This document shows positions 34,622 to 46,733 of a DNA stretch of 64,000 nt, in pieces. Below the pieces are notes generated by a model that worked only from the letters and a program-made list of their open reading frames with translations, ran no database searches and had not been told where the DNA came from. Location: NCBI GenBank assembly GCA_001724855.1, contig MEED01000019.1:1-64000 (forward strand), read 5' to 3'. The position numbers and the translations under genes are program-made. Numbering within the stretch: the first letter of the stretch is position 1; each line of letters opens with the position of its first letter. Origin of the DNA: Lautropia sp. SCN 69-89 (GTDB taxonomy: Bacteria > Pseudomonadota > Gammaproteobacteria > Burkholderiales > Burkholderiaceae_E).

Positions 34622-35010
34622 AGCGAATCCTTCTCGACACGCACGCGTTCCTGTGGTGGGTCGAGGGCGATCGCTCGCTGCCCGCGAGGGCACGCGCCGT
34701 GATCGCCGATCCGGATACCGAATGCCTGCTCAGCATGGCGAGCGCGTGGGAAATCGCGATCAAGGTGGCTCTGGGCAAGTTGAGGCTCGTGGTGCCGGCC
34801 AGACGGTACATCGTCGAGCACGTGGCCGCCAACGGCTTCAGGATGCTCGACATCGGGATCGCGCACGTCGGCCGCATCGAGACGCTCGAAAGGCACCATG
34901 GCGACCCGTTCGACCGTCTGCTCGTTGCCCAGGCGCTCGAAGAGGCCGTGCCGATCGTCACGGCCGACCCGGTGTTCCGGAAGTACGGCGTGCGGCGTAT
35001 CTGGCGATAG
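34618..35010 (+). CDS. Type II toxin, PIN-domain ribonuclease (VapC-like)
   Basis: A 130-residue PIN-domain protein, predicted to cleave RNA when the antitoxin decays. The acidic metal site is complete: Asp7 (LLDTHAFLWW), Glu45 (SAWEIAIK), Asp99 (DPFDRLL) and Asp117 (TAD). The DTHAFLWW opening marks the PIN group that usually pairs with Phd/YefM-type antitoxins. It starts with GTG at 34618, overlapping the antitoxin stop. It ends 15 bases from the convergent aapP gene. Confidence 0.9.
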   Translation: MKRILLDTHAFLWWVEGDRSLPARARAVIADPDTECLLSMASAWEIAIKVALGKLRLVVPARRYIVEHVAANGFRMLDIGIAHVGRIETLERHHGDPFDRLLVAQALEEAVPIVTADPVFRKYGVRRIWR

Positions 35011-35025
35011 GGTGCACGCCGCGGT

Positions 35026-35808
35026 TCAGCGGTGCAGGATCTGGCTCAGGAACTGCTTCGTGCGCTCGTTCTTCGGCGCATCGAAGAAGTGCGCGGGGTC
35101 GTTCTCTTCGACGATCTCGCCGCGGTCCATGAAGATCACGCGGTCGGCGACCGCCTTGGCGAAGCCCATTTCATGGGTGACGCACAGCATCGTCATGCCT
35201 TCGCCGGCCAGCATGATCATCGTGTCGAGCACCTCCTTGACCATCTCCGGGTCGAGCGCCGAGGTCGGTTCGTCGAACAGCATGATCGACGGGTTCATGC
35301 ACAGCGCGCGTGCGATCGCCACGCGCTGCTGCTGGCCGCCGGAGATCTGGCCCGGGTACTTGCCCGCCAGTTCGGCGATGCGCACCCGCTCGAGATAGCG
35401 CATCGCGGTCGCCTGCGCCTCGGCCATCGGCTTCTTCAGCACCCAGAGCGGCGCCAGCGTGCAGTTCTGCAGCACCGTGAGGTGCGGGAACAGGTTGAAG
35501 TGCTGGAACACCATGCCGACGGTGGAGCGGACCTTGTCGATGTTCTTCAGGTTGTCGGTGAGCTCGATGCCGTTGACCTCGATGCGCCCCTGCTGGTGGG
35601 GCTCGAGCCGGTTGATGCAGCGGATCAGCGTCGACTTGCCCGAGCCCGAAGGCCCGCAGATCACGATGCGCTCGCCGCGCTGGACGCGCAGGTCGACGTT
35701 CCTGAGTACCTGGAACTCGCCGAACCACTTGTTCAGGCCCTCGATCAGGATCGCCGGCGCGCCGGGCGCCGCGGCGTGAGGGGAGGCGGCTCGCCTGGTG
35801 TCGCCCAT
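35026..35808 (-). CDS. aapP: General L-amino acid ABC transporter, ATP-binding protein AapP
   Basis: A 260-residue ATPase of the polar amino acid uptake family and the last gene of aapJQMP. Walker A is GPSGSGKST, the signature SGGQQQR, and Walker [13 protein letters not shown] with the H-loop THEMGF. The start ([19 protein letters not shown]) is typical of GltL/AapP. The last 20 or so residues match the AapP/GltL tail. AapJQMP takes up a broad range of L-amino acids. It follows aapM after a 19-base gap. Confidence 0.93.
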   Translation of the reverse strand: MGDTRRAASPHAAAPGAPAILIEGLNKWFGEFQVLRNVDLRVQRGERIVICGPSGSGKSTLIRCINRLEPHQQGRIEVNGIELTDNLKNIDKVRSTVGMVFQHFNLFPHLTVLQNCTLAPLWVLKKPMAEAQATAMRYLERVRIAELAGKYPGQISGGQQQRVAIARALCMNPSIMLFDEPTSALDPEMVKEVLDTMIMLAGEGMTMLCVTHEMGFAKAVADRVIFMDRGEIVEENDPAHFFDAPKNERTKQFLSQILHR

Positions 35809-35827
35809 TTGCGTTCTCCGTGCGTGC

Positions 35828-36871
35828 TCAGCGGCGCTCGCCGCGCGCGAGGTCGCGCTCGAGCCACTGGCTGTATTTCGACATCGCGAAGCAGAAGACC
35901 CAGTAGACGACGATCGAGAACAGGAACGCCTCGATGAAGTACTTCTTCCACGAGAAGTCGGTCTCGACCGACTTCTTCACCGCGTACGCGAAGTCGTAGA
36001 TCGCGATGATCACCACCAGCGAGGTGTCCTTGAACAGCGAGATGAAGCTGTTGACGATCGACGGAATCGCCACCCGCAGCGCCTGCGGCAGGATCACCAG
36101 CGCCATCGATTTCCAGTACGGCAGGCCGAGCGCCTCGGCCGCCTCGTACTGGCCCCGCGGAACCGCCTCAAGGCCGCCGCGCACCGCCTCGGCCAGGTAC
36201 GCGGCGACGAACAGGATGATCGCGATCTGCGCGCGCAGCAGCTGCTCGATGCGCATGCCCTCGGGCAGGAACAGCGCGAACATCACCGAGGCCATGAACA
36301 GCACGGTGATCAGCGGCACCCCCCGGATCACCTCGATGTAGATGACCGACAGCGAGCGCACGATCGGCAGGTGCGAGCGCCGGCCCAGCGCGAGCAGCAC
36401 GCCCAGCGGAAACGCGAACGCGATGCCGAAGATCGCCAGGATCAGCGTGACCGGCAGCCCGCCCCACTGTTCGGTGCGCACCGGCATGAGTCCGGCGCCC
36501 CCGCCCATCAGCCAGAACGATACCGCGATGCCCAGCGCCCAGACCGCGACGAGCCAGGGCCGCCAGGCGCGTGGCATCGCCGACACCACGAGCAGCGCGC
36601 ACAGCACGACGATCACGATCGCCGGCCGCCATTGCTGCTCGTACGGATACACCGCGAACAGCATGAAGCGGAACTTCTCCGTGACCACCGCCCAGCAGGC
36701 GCCCTGGCCGCGCACCGCGTCGCAAGCCGAGGCCGGGGCATGGCCCCAGACCGCGTCGAAGAACAGCCAGCGCAGCGCCGGCGGCAGCGCCCAGCCGAGC
36801 AGGGCGAGCATCGCGATCGTCATCGCCGCGTTGGCCGGCGAGGAGAACAGGTTGGCGCGGATCCAGGCCAT
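35828..36871 (-). CDS. aapM: General L-amino acid ABC transporter permease AapM
   Basis: A 347-residue inner-membrane permease with about eight helices. The EAA-type loop that contacts the ATPase is in [44 protein letters not shown]. The N-terminal extension with three to four extra helices (about 1-150) and the [33 protein letters not shown] core are AapM/BztC-like. Its ATG follows the aapQ stop by seven bases. Confidence 0.93.
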   Translation of the reverse strand: MAWIRANLFSSPANAAMTIAMLALLGWALPPALRWLFFDAVWGHAPASACDAVRGQGACWAVVTEKFRFMLFAVYPYEQQWRPAIVIVVLCALLVVSAMPRAWRPWLVAVWALGIAVSFWLMGGGAGLMPVRTEQWGGLPVTLILAIFGIAFAFPLGVLLALGRRSHLPIVRSLSVIYIEVIRGVPLITVLFMASVMFALFLPEGMRIEQLLRAQIAIILFVAAYLAEAVRGGLEAVPRGQYEAAEALGLPYWKSMALVILPQALRVAIPSIVNSFISLFKDTSLVVIIAIYDFAYAVKKSVETDFSWKKYFIEAFLFSIVVYWVFCFAMSKYSQWLERDLARGERR

Positions 36872-36878
36872 CGCGCGG

Positions 36879-38021
36879 CTATCGCTCGACCAGGCGCGTG
36901 CGCGCCGCGTACCAGTTCATCAGCAGCGAGATCGCCAGGCTGATGCTGAGGTAGACCGCCATCAGGATCGCGATCGCCTCGATCGCCTGGCCGGTCTGGT
37001 TCATCGTGGTGTTGGCCACCGCGACCAGGTCGGGGTAGCCGATCGCGACCGCCAGCGACGAGTTCTTGGTGAGGTTCAGGTACTGGCTGGTGAGCGGCGG
37101 GATGATCACGCGCAGCGCCTGCGGCATCGTCACCAGGCGCAGGCGCTGGCCCGGCTTGAGCCCGAGCGCCATCGCCGCCTCGGTCTGGCCGTGCGGCACC
37201 GACAGGATCCCGCCGCGCACCACCTCGGCGATGAAGGCCGCGGTGTAGGTGGACAGGCCGAGCAGCAACGCGATGAACTCGGGCGACAGCGATCGCCCGC
37301 CCTGGAAGTCGAAGCCTCCGGGTTGCGGCACATCGAGCCCGGTGGGTGCGCCGCCGGCCAGCCAGGCGGCGGCCGGCAGCAGCACCAGCAGTGCGATCGC
37401 GGGCCAGAACACCGGCCACTGTGCGCCGGTCGCGCGCTGGCGGCGCGCGGCGAGCGTGCGCCAGGCGAAGGCCAGCGCAATGGCGGCGGCCAGCGCCCAG
37501 CCCGCCGCGCTCCAGCCGGGCGCGGCTTGCGGCCACGCGTAGCGCAGGCCGCGCTGGCTGAGGAAGACCAGGTCGCCGAAGGCGATCGCCTCGCGCACCG
37601 GCGGCAGCAGCTCGGTGATCAGGCCGTACCAGACGAACAACTGCAGCAGCAACGGGATGTTGCGCATGAACTCCACGTACGCGGAGGCCAGGCGCGCCAC
37701 CAGCCAGTTGGAGGACAGGCGGGCGATGCCGACCAGCGTGCCGAGGACGGTGGCGGCGACGATGCCGAGCGCCGACACCCAGAGGGTGTTCAGCAGCCCG
37801 ACCAGGAACGCGCGACCGTAGGTGTTCGACGGGTCGAAGGCGACGTGCGACTCGGCGATCTCGAATCCGGCTTCGCGCGAGAGGAACCCGAAACCGACCT
37901 GGATCTGGCGCGTCGAGAGGTTGTGCAGCGTGTTGGCGACCAGGAACCAGCCGACGCCGACGACGGCCGCCAGCAGCAGGGCCTGGTAGAGGATCCCGCG
38001 GACGCGCTCGCTCGCGAACAT
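36879..38021 (-). CDS. aapQ: General L-amino acid ABC transporter permease AapQ
   Basis: A 380-residue permease with a large non-core insert between helices, as in AapQ/BztB. Core segments are TLWVSALGIVAATVLGTLVGIARLSSNWLVARLASAYVEFMRNIPLLLQLFVWYG and, late, EAAMALGLKPGQRLRLVTMPQALRVIIPPLTSQYLNLTKNSSLAVAIGYPDLV, the ATPase-contacting loop. The YVEFMRNIPLLLQ helix is diagnostic of polar amino acid permeases. It lies 58 bases downstream of aapJ in the same operon. Confidence 0.93.
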   Translation of the reverse strand: MFASERVRGILYQALLLAAVVGVGWFLVANTLHNLSTRQIQVGFGFLSREAGFEIAESHVAFDPSNTYGRAFLVGLLNTLWVSALGIVAATVLGTLVGIARLSSNWLVARLASAYVEFMRNIPLLLQLFVWYGLITELLPPVREAIAFGDLVFLSQRGLRYAWPQAAPGWSAAGWALAAAIALAFAWRTLAARRQRATGAQWPVFWPAIALLVLLPAAAWLAGGAPTGLDVPQPGGFDFQGGRSLSPEFIALLLGLSTYTAAFIAEVVRGGILSVPHGQTEAAMALGLKPGQRLRLVTMPQALRVIIPPLTSQYLNLTKNSSLAVAIGYPDLVAVANTTMNQTGQAIEAIAILMAVYLSISLAISLLMNWYAARTRLVER

Positions 38022-38079
38022 GTGCGATCGGCCGGATGCGCGCGCGGCCGCGGGTGTGGGTCGGCGATGGCGCCCGCGT

Positions 38080-39093
38080 TCAGCGGATCGGCGGCGCGTA
38101 CATCAGGCCACCGTCGCGCCACTGCGCGTTGATGCCGCGCGCGATGCCGATCGGGCCGATGTTGCGCTGGTACATCTCGCCGTAGTTCCCCACCGCCTTG
38201 ATCGCGCGCACCAGCCAGTCGTTGTCGATCCCGAGCCCCTTGCCGACGTCGCCGGAGGTGCCGACCAGCCGCTGGATCGTCGGCTCCTTGCTCTCGGCCT
38301 TGAGCTTGTCGACGTTGGCCGAGCCGATGCCGTACTCCTCCGCCTCGATCAGCCCGAACAGCGTCCACTTGACGATGGTGAAGTACTCCCAGTCGCCGCG
38401 GCGCACCAGCGGGCCCAGCGGCTCCTTGGAGATCGCCTCGGGCAGGATCACGTAGTCGTCCTTGTTGGCCGCCTTCAGACGCGTGGCTGCCAGCCCCGAG
38501 ATGTCGGTGGTGAACACGTCGCAGCGTCCCGAGAAGAACGCCTGCTCGACCTGCTGCAGTTCATTCACCACCACCGGCCGGAAGCTCATCTTCTTCGTGC
38601 GGAAGTAGTCGCTCAGGTTCAGCTCGGTGGTCGTGCCCGGCTGCACGCAGACCGTGGCGCCGTTGAGCTGGGTGGCGCTCTTCACGTTGGACGACTTCCT
38701 CACCATGAAGCCCTGGCCGTCGTAGAAGATGGTGCCGGCGAAGACCGCGCCGAGCGTCGAGTCGCGGCTGGAGGTCCAGGTGGTGTTGCGCGACAGGATG
38801 TCGACCTCGCCCGACTGCAGCGTGGTGAAGCGGTTCTGCGTGTTGGTCGGCACGAACTGCACCTTGTTCGCGTCGCCGAGGATCACCGCGGCCACCGCGC
38901 GGCAGAAGTCGACGTCGATGCCGTGCCAGACGCCCTGGCTGTCGGGGGCCGAGAAGCCGAGCAGACCGGTGTTCACGCCGCAGCGCAAGGCGCCCCTCTG
39001 CTTGATCGCATCGAGGGTCGGGCCGGCCGAGGCCAGCGACGGGGCGAGCAGCGCGGCCGCTGCCAGCAGTGCGGCGATACGGATCTTCTTCAT
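38080..39093 (-). CDS. aapJ: General L-amino acid ABC transporter substrate-binding protein AapJ
   Basis: A 337-residue periplasmic binding protein. A signal peptide (MKKIRIAALLAAAALLAPSLASA) precedes GPTLDAIKQRGALRCGVNTGLLGFSAPDSQGVWHGIDVDFCRAVAAVILGD. This is the SBP family 3 start of AapJ/BztA. The ligand-site regions include LSRNTTWTSSRD. It heads the operon aapJQMP. AGGAGGA precedes its ATG, and a good promoter lies just upstream. Confidence 0.95.
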   Translation of the reverse strand: MKKIRIAALLAAAALLAPSLASAGPTLDAIKQRGALRCGVNTGLLGFSAPDSQGVWHGIDVDFCRAVAAVILGDANKVQFVPTNTQNRFTTLQSGEVDILSRNTTWTSSRDSTLGAVFAGTIFYDGQGFMVRKSSNVKSATQLNGATVCVQPGTTTELNLSDYFRTKKMSFRPVVVNELQQVEQAFFSGRCDVFTTDISGLAATRLKAANKDDYVILPEAISKEPLGPLVRRGDWEYFTIVKWTLFGLIEAEEYGIGSANVDKLKAESKEPTIQRLVGTSGDVGKGLGIDNDWLVRAIKAVGNYGEMYQRNIGPIGIARGINAQWRDGGLMYAPPIR

Positions 39094-39124
39094 TTCGGGG
39101 ATCCTCCTGATGGAATATCGCGCG

Positions 39125-39154
39125 AGTCTACGCAGAAGGCCGAGCCCGATACAA
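39125..39154 (-). promoter_or_regulatory. Predicted promoter of the aapJQMP operon
   Basis: On the minus strand TTGTAT (39154-39149) and TAGACT (39130-39125) are 18 bases apart. The expected start of transcription is about 25 bases before the aapJ ATG, which leaves room for the AGGAGGA ribosome site. Confidence 0.6.
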
Positions 39155-39179
39155 GGCGGGGCGGGCGCGCCGAGGGGAA

Positions 39180-39201
39180 ACCCCGAGAAGAGCCCCGGGG
39201 T
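39180..39201 (-). terminator. Terminator-like hairpin after gcvT
   Basis: Read on the minus strand, ACCCCG (39201-39196) and CGGGGT (39185-39180) pair around a 10-base loop, followed by a short TT stretch. It lies 15 bases past the gcvT stop and before the aap promoter, so it plausibly ends the glycine cleavage operon. The T tract is short. Confidence 0.5.
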
Positions 39202-39215
39202 GCGCGGCAGCCTCG

Positions 39216-40363
39216 TCAGCGCTTGTAGCGCTTGGGCACGAACGGCAGCGGCGTGGGCATCACGCCGGGGCGCCGGTCGCGCACGACCGCGCGCAGCGGC
39301 GCGCGGGTCGCGTCGTCGAGCGCGCCACGCTCGACGCGCGCCAGCATGACCGGATGGCCGAGCGTGGGCGAGACCGTCCCGCTCGTGACCTCGCCCACCA
39401 CGCGATCGTCGGGCGCGACGATCGCCGCGTGCGCGCGGATCGGCACCGGCTCGTGCGAGACCAGCCCGACCAGCCTGCGCGGTGCGCCTTCGGCGAGCTG
39501 CGCGAGGATCGTGGCCGCGCCGGGAAAGCCGCCCGCCTTCGCGCCGCCTGCGCGGCGCGAGCGCGGGATCGCGAACGCCAGGCCCGACTCCACCGGGGTC
39601 GTCGACGCGTCGATGTCGCTACCGTGAAGCGGCAGGCCCGCTTCGAGGCGAAGCGTGTCGCGCGCGCCGAGCCCGGCGAGTTGCACGGCCGGATTCTCGA
39701 GCAGCCGGCGCACGATCGCGTCGGCCTGCGCGAGCGGCAGCGAGATCTCGTAGCCGTCCTCGCCGGTGTAGCCCGAGCGGGTGGTGAAGCATTCGGCGCC
39801 GAGCAGCCGCAGCGTCGCGGCCTGCATGAAGCGCATCGGCGCGGCGGCCGGGTCGAGCGCCGCGAGCGCCGCCTCGGCGGCCGGTCCCTGCAGCGCGACG
39901 AGCGCCGCGTCGACCCATTCGATGCTCAGCTTCGGGCAGCGTTCGCGCAGCAGCCGCAGGTCGGCGTCGCGATTGCCTGCGTTCACCACCATGCGGACTT
40001 CGGCGCGCGCGCCGTCGACCAGGTGGACCAGCATCAGGTCGTCCTCGATGCCGCCGCGCCCGTTCAGCAGCAGCGAGTAGCGTTGCGTCGCGTGCGGCCA
40101 GCCCTCGAAGTCCACCGGCAGCGCCGCCTCGAGTTGCGCGTGCAGCGTGGCTGGCCGGTCGTCGGCCGCGCGGATCCGCAGCTGGCCCATGTGCGAGACG
40201 TCGAACAGGCCCGCGCGCTCGCGGGTGTGCAGGTGCTCGGCCTTCAGGCCTGCGGGATACTGGATCGGCATCTCGTAGCCGGCGAAGGCGCCGAACTTCG
40301 CGCCGTGTTCCGCGTGAAGCGCGTGCAGCGGGATGCGTCGCAATGCGCCCTGGTCCGGTCCGC

Positions 40364-40367
<4 letters not shown>
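39216..40367 (-). CDS. gcvT: Glycine cleavage system T protein (aminomethyltransferase)
   Basis: GcvT moves the aminomethyl group of lipoyl-GcvH onto tetrahydrofolate, releasing ammonia. The 383-residue protein has [96 protein letters not shown] and the C-terminal [21 protein letters not shown] with KRYKR end. Its ATG (40367) overlaps the gcvP stop as ATGA. The order H-P-T differs from the E. coli order T-H-P. Confidence 0.96.
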
Positions 40368-43390
<3,023 letters not shown>

Positions 43391-43430
43391 CGAAGGATCA
43401 CGAGGCGCGCATTCGCGCGCCGCCTGGGGC

Positions 43431-43817
43431 TCAGCCGGCGCCGGGCCCGGCCGCGTAGGCGCCGGCGTCGAGCAGCGCGTCGATCTGCGACGGATCGGAC
43501 GGCCGCATCCGGAAAAGCCAGCCGTCGGCGTAGGGCGATTCGTTGACCGTCTGCGGGGCCTCGGCGAGCGCCGGATTCACTGCCAGCACCTCGCCGGCCA
43601 CTGGCGCGTAGACGTCGGAGGCCGCCTTGGTCGACTCGACGACGACGCAGGATTCACCTTGCGCGAGCTTGCGGCCGACTTCGGGCAGTTCGACGTAGAC
43701 CAGTTCGCCGAGCGCGTCCTGGGCGTGAAAAGTGATGCCCACCGTCGCGGTGCCGTCGGCTTCGAGGCGAAGCCACTCGTGCGACGAGGTGTAGCGGAGA
43801 TCGGCGGGGTTGTTCAA
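43431..43817 (-). CDS. gcvH: Glycine cleavage system H protein (TTG start)
   Basis: GcvH shuttles the aminomethyl group on lipoyl-lysine. The lipoylation site is in [20 protein letters not shown]. The opening is [44 protein letters not shown]. With TTG 43817 as start the protein has 128 residues, matching the usual 129. A longer frame to ATG 43892 exists but runs through the glycine riboswitch and is not conserved protein. A GGAG lies about 12 bases before the TTG. It is the first gene of gcvHPT. Confidence 0.92.
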   Translation of the reverse strand: MNNPADLRYTSSHEWLRLEADGTATVGITFHAQDALGELVYVELPEVGRKLAQGESCVVVESTKAASDVYAPVAGEVLAVNPALAEAPQTVNESPYADGWLFRMRPSDPSQIDALLDAGAYAAGPGAG

Positions 43818-43861
43818 GGCAGGGCTCCGAAGGCGGCCGCGTCGCGACCCGTGGTTGATCG

Positions 43862-44092
43862 GAAGCCCCCTCTGTCCGTTTGCCTGAGACATTCAGCGCC
43901 CGCGCCAGCGCGGACCCCTGTTTCCTTCGGCGAGGCATGCACCGCGGTCTCGCGACCGGCGGCGCGGAGCCTTCTCTCCAGAGAGCCGAACCGCTGCAGT
44001 CCTTTTGCCTGAGAGTTTCCGGGGCGATACACCTTCGGCGCCACGCCGGACCGGTCGGCTTGTTTCCGGTCCGCGCAGTCTCTCCCACAGCG
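43862..44092 (-). promoter_or_regulatory. Tandem glycine riboswitch upstream of gcvHPT
   Basis: Two glycine aptamers in series are read on the minus strand. The first has GGGAGAGAC near 44089, GCCGAAGGTG near 44035, and the core CTCTCAGGCAAAAGGAC near 44010. The second has CTCTGGAGAGAAGG near 43980, GCCGAAGGAAACAGGGG near 43925, and TGTCTCAGGCAAACGGACAG near 43885. It is a classical two-aptamer layout and turns on glycine cleavage when glycine is abundant. After the second aptamer, GGGC-T-TCCG (about 43868-43860) can pair with CGGAGCCC just before the TTG start of gcvH, which suggests control of translation start. Confidence 0.95.
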
Positions 44093-44110
44093 GTTGTTCG
44101 GCTGGCGCAA

Positions 44111-44139
44111 AGAGTGCCAATCCGGTGCTTCGGTGTCAA
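44111..44139 (-). promoter_or_regulatory. Predicted promoter of the gcv operon
   Basis: A perfect TTGACA (44139-44134 on the minus strand) lies 17 bases before CACTCT (44116-44111), a weak -10 box that keeps its key A and last T. The transcript would start near 44104, right before the first aptamer. The -35 box overlaps the stop codon of the P-type ATPase gene. Confidence 0.55.
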
Positions 44140-46733
44140 ATTGCCGCGTGCGCGCGCCGGCGCTGTGTCCACAGCTTGAGGGCTTCGGTGAAGACGATGT
44201 ATCCGGCGACGATCGCCAGCGACGTCGCCAGCAGCGCCGGCGGCATCGGCACGAAGCCGAAGGCGGCCGCGACCGGCCCGAGGTACGGAACGCACAGGGC
44301 CGCGATCATCACCACCACGGTGGACAGGCCGAGCAACCGGCCCGGCCTGCTCCGCAGCGCCGGGCGCGCGGTGCGCAGCACCAGCACGACCGCCAGCTCG
44401 GTGAGCAGCGAGACCACGAACCAGGCGGTCTGGAAAGTCGGTTGGTCGGCGCGGAAGCCCAGCAGCAGCACCGCGAAGGCGAGCAGGTCGAAGACCGAAC
44501 TCGCCAGCCCGAACACGACCATGAAGCGGCGCACGTCCCGCACGTTCCAGCGCTGCGCGCGCTCGACGTGCTCGGGATCGACGTTGTCGGTGGACACGGC
44601 CGCCGACGGGATGTCCGACAGGAAGTTGTTCAGCAGGATCTGCTTGGCGGCCAGCGGAAGGAACGGCAGAAGCGGCGTGGCGAGCGCCATGCTGACCATG
44701 TTGCCGAAGTTCGCGCTGGTCGTGATGTTGATGTACTTCATCGTGTTGGCGAACGTGCGGCGACCCTCCTCGACGCCGCGCCGCAGGACGTCCAGGTCGG
44801 GCCTGAGCATCACGACGTCGGCCGATTCCCGCGCGACGTCGACCGCGCCCTCGACCGAGATGCCGACATCGGCGACGTGCAGCGAAGGCGCGTCGTTGAT
44901 GCCGTCGCCCAGGTAGCCCACCGCGTGGCCGGTGCGCTGCAGCGCGCGGACGATCCGCTCCTTCTGCTGCGGATCGACCTCGGCGAACAGGTCGGCGCGC
45001 GCGGCGCGGTACCACAGCGATTCGTCGTTGAGCCCGGCGATCTCCGCGCCGGTCATCATCGCCGACGCATCCAGACCGATCGCGCCGGCGACGTGCGCGG
45101 CCACGTAGCGGTTGTCGCCGGTGATCATCCGCACGCGGATGCCGCGCACCTGAAGGTCGGCGATCGCCTGCGCAGCGCCGGCCTTCGGCGGATCGAAGAA
45201 CAGCAGGAAGCCGGCCAGCGTCATCGACTGCTCGTCCTCGCGCGAGTGGCGCGGGCTCGCCGGCACGCGTTTCGTGGCCACCGCCAGCACCCGGAAGCCC
45301 TCGCCGCCGCGCGCGCGGTACCAGGCGCCCAGGCGCTCGCGCGCATTCGCGTCGAGTTCCTCGTCGCCCGCGTCGGCCGCCACGCGCGTGCAGGCCGCGA
45401 GCACGTTGTCGAAGGCGCCCTTGGTGATCATCAGGTGCATGCCCGCGCCGGCCGCCTCCTCGATCACGATCGTCAGCCGCTTGCGAATGAAGTCGTACGG
45501 GATCTCGTCGATCTTTCGCTCGCCCGCGACGCCCAGCCCCGCCGCCTCCCCGGCGGCGATCAGTGCGGCGTCGAGCGGATTCTCGATGCCGGTCTCGAAC
45601 GCTGCGTTGAGCCAGGCCATCCGCCGCACCGCGTCCGACGGTCGACCCAGCGGATCGGTGGCGGCATCGAGCTGGATCACGCCCTGGGTCAGCGTGCCGG
45701 TCTTGTCGGTGCACAGCGTGTCGATGCTGCCGAGGTTCTCGATCGCCTGGAGCCGCCGGACGATGACGCCGCGCTGCGCCATCGCGCGCGCGCCGTGCGA
45801 CAACGTCACGCTGACGATCGCGGGCAGCAGCTCGGGCGACAGCCCGACGGCCAGCGCGGTCGCGAACAGCAGCGACTCGATCACCGGGCGGTCGAGCGCC
45901 TGGTTGACGACCAGCACGAAGGCCACCATCACCAGCATCACGCGCACGAGCAGGTTGCCGAAATGGCGGATCCCGCGTTCGAACTCGGTCTCGGGAGCTC
46001 GCGCCCGGAGGCTCGCGGCCACTTCGCCGAACAGCGTGCGGCGACCGGTCTCGACCACCAGTACCGTCGCGGTGCCGCTGCGCACCGAGGTGCCCAGGTG
46101 CACGCAGTTCGTGCGTGCGCCGACCGGGCTGTCCGCAGGCACGGTGCCGGGCTGCTTCTCGACCGGAAACGGCTCGCCGGTGAGGCTCGCCTCGGTGACC
46201 AGGAAGTCGCGCGCACGGATCACGACCCCGTCGGCGGGCACCAGGTTGCCGGCCGCGAGCTCGACGACGTCGCCCGGCGCGATGTCGCTGGCGGGCACGC
46301 TGCGCAGCGCGCCGTCGCGCAGCACGCGCACCGTCAGCGCGAGCCGCTGGCGAAGCTCGGCGACCGCCGCCGACGCGCGGTACTCCTGGACGAAGCCGAG
46401 CGCCGCGCTGCCCACGACGATCGCGACCACGATCGAGGCGTCGGCCCAGCTGTGCGCCAGCATCGAGATCAGCGCGCCGAAGACCAGGATCAGCACGAGC
46501 GGGTTGGCGACCTGCCGGAGCAGCAGCCGCACCGCGGTGAGCCCCGGCGCATCCTCGACCGTGTTCGCGCCGTGGACGCGCAGGCGGCGTTCGGCCTCGC
46601 CTTGCGAGAGCCCGCCCGCGCTCGCGCCGAGTTCGCGCATCAGGTCCTGCGCGTCGCGGCTCCACCACGCGTCGACGGGCCGCTGCGGAGCGTCGACGCG
46701 CTCGTCGCGCGGTGCCGATGGCGCTGCGCTCAT
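44136..46733 (-). CDS. P-type ATPase, magnesium-translocating (MgtA-like, type IIIB)
   Basis: An 865-residue cation pump of the inner membrane. The phosphorylated aspartate is residue 343 in DTLCTDKTGTLTQG. Actuator LTGEPFPVEKQ, hinge MITGDNRYVAAHVAGAIGL and GDGINDAPSLHVADVGISV are present. The SPELLPAIVSVTLSHGARAMAQRGVIVRRLQAIENLGSIDTLCTDK stretch and the tail FLSDIPSAAVSTDNVDPE are typical of MgtA/MgtB rather than calcium or copper pumps. It would import magnesium. Its ATG overlaps the stop of the EamA gene upstream as ATGA. No magnesium-sensing leader is visible in front of that unit. Confidence 0.9.
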   Translation of the reverse strand: MSAAPSAPRDERVDAPQRPVDAWWSRDAQDLMRELGASAGGLSQGEAERRLRVHGANTVEDAPGLTAVRLLLRQVANPLVLILVFGALISMLAHSWADASIVVAIVVGSAALGFVQEYRASAAVAELRQRLALTVRVLRDGALRSVPASDIAPGDVVELAAGNLVPADGVVIRARDFLVTEASLTGEPFPVEKQPGTVPADSPVGARTNCVHLGTSVRSGTATVLVVETGRRTLFGEVAASLRARAPETEFERGIRHFGNLLVRVMLVMVAFVLVVNQALDRPVIESLLFATALAVGLSPELLPAIVSVTLSHGARAMAQRGVIVRRLQAIENLGSIDTLCTDKTGTLTQGVIQLDAATDPLGRPSDAVRRMAWLNAAFETGIENPLDAALIAAGEAAGLGVAGERKIDEIPYDFIRKRLTIVIEEAAGAGMHLMITKGAFDNVLAACTRVAADAGDEELDANARERLGAWYRARGGEGFRVLAVATKRVPASPRHSREDEQSMTLAGFLLFFDPPKAGAAQAIADLQVRGIRVRMITGDNRYVAAHVAGAIGLDASAMMTGAEIAGLNDESLWYRAARADLFAEVDPQQKERIVRALQRTGHAVGYLGDGINDAPSLHVADVGISVEGAVDVARESADVVMLRPDLDVLRRGVEEGRRTFANTMKYINITTSANFGNMVSMALATPLLPFLPLAAKQILLNNFLSDIPSAAVSTDNVDPEHVERAQRWNVRDVRRFMVVFGLASSVFDLLAFAVLLLGFRADQPTFQTAWFVVSLLTELAVVLVLRTARPALRSRPGRLLGLSTVVVMIAALCVPYLGPVAAAFGFVPMPPALLATSLAIVAGYIVFTEALKLWTQRRRAHAAI

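Noticed and set aside
43818-43892. Extended GcvH start at ATG 43892
   Set aside because: This part is the 3' end of the glycine riboswitch and its expression platform; GcvH proteins start at the TTG-encoded residue.
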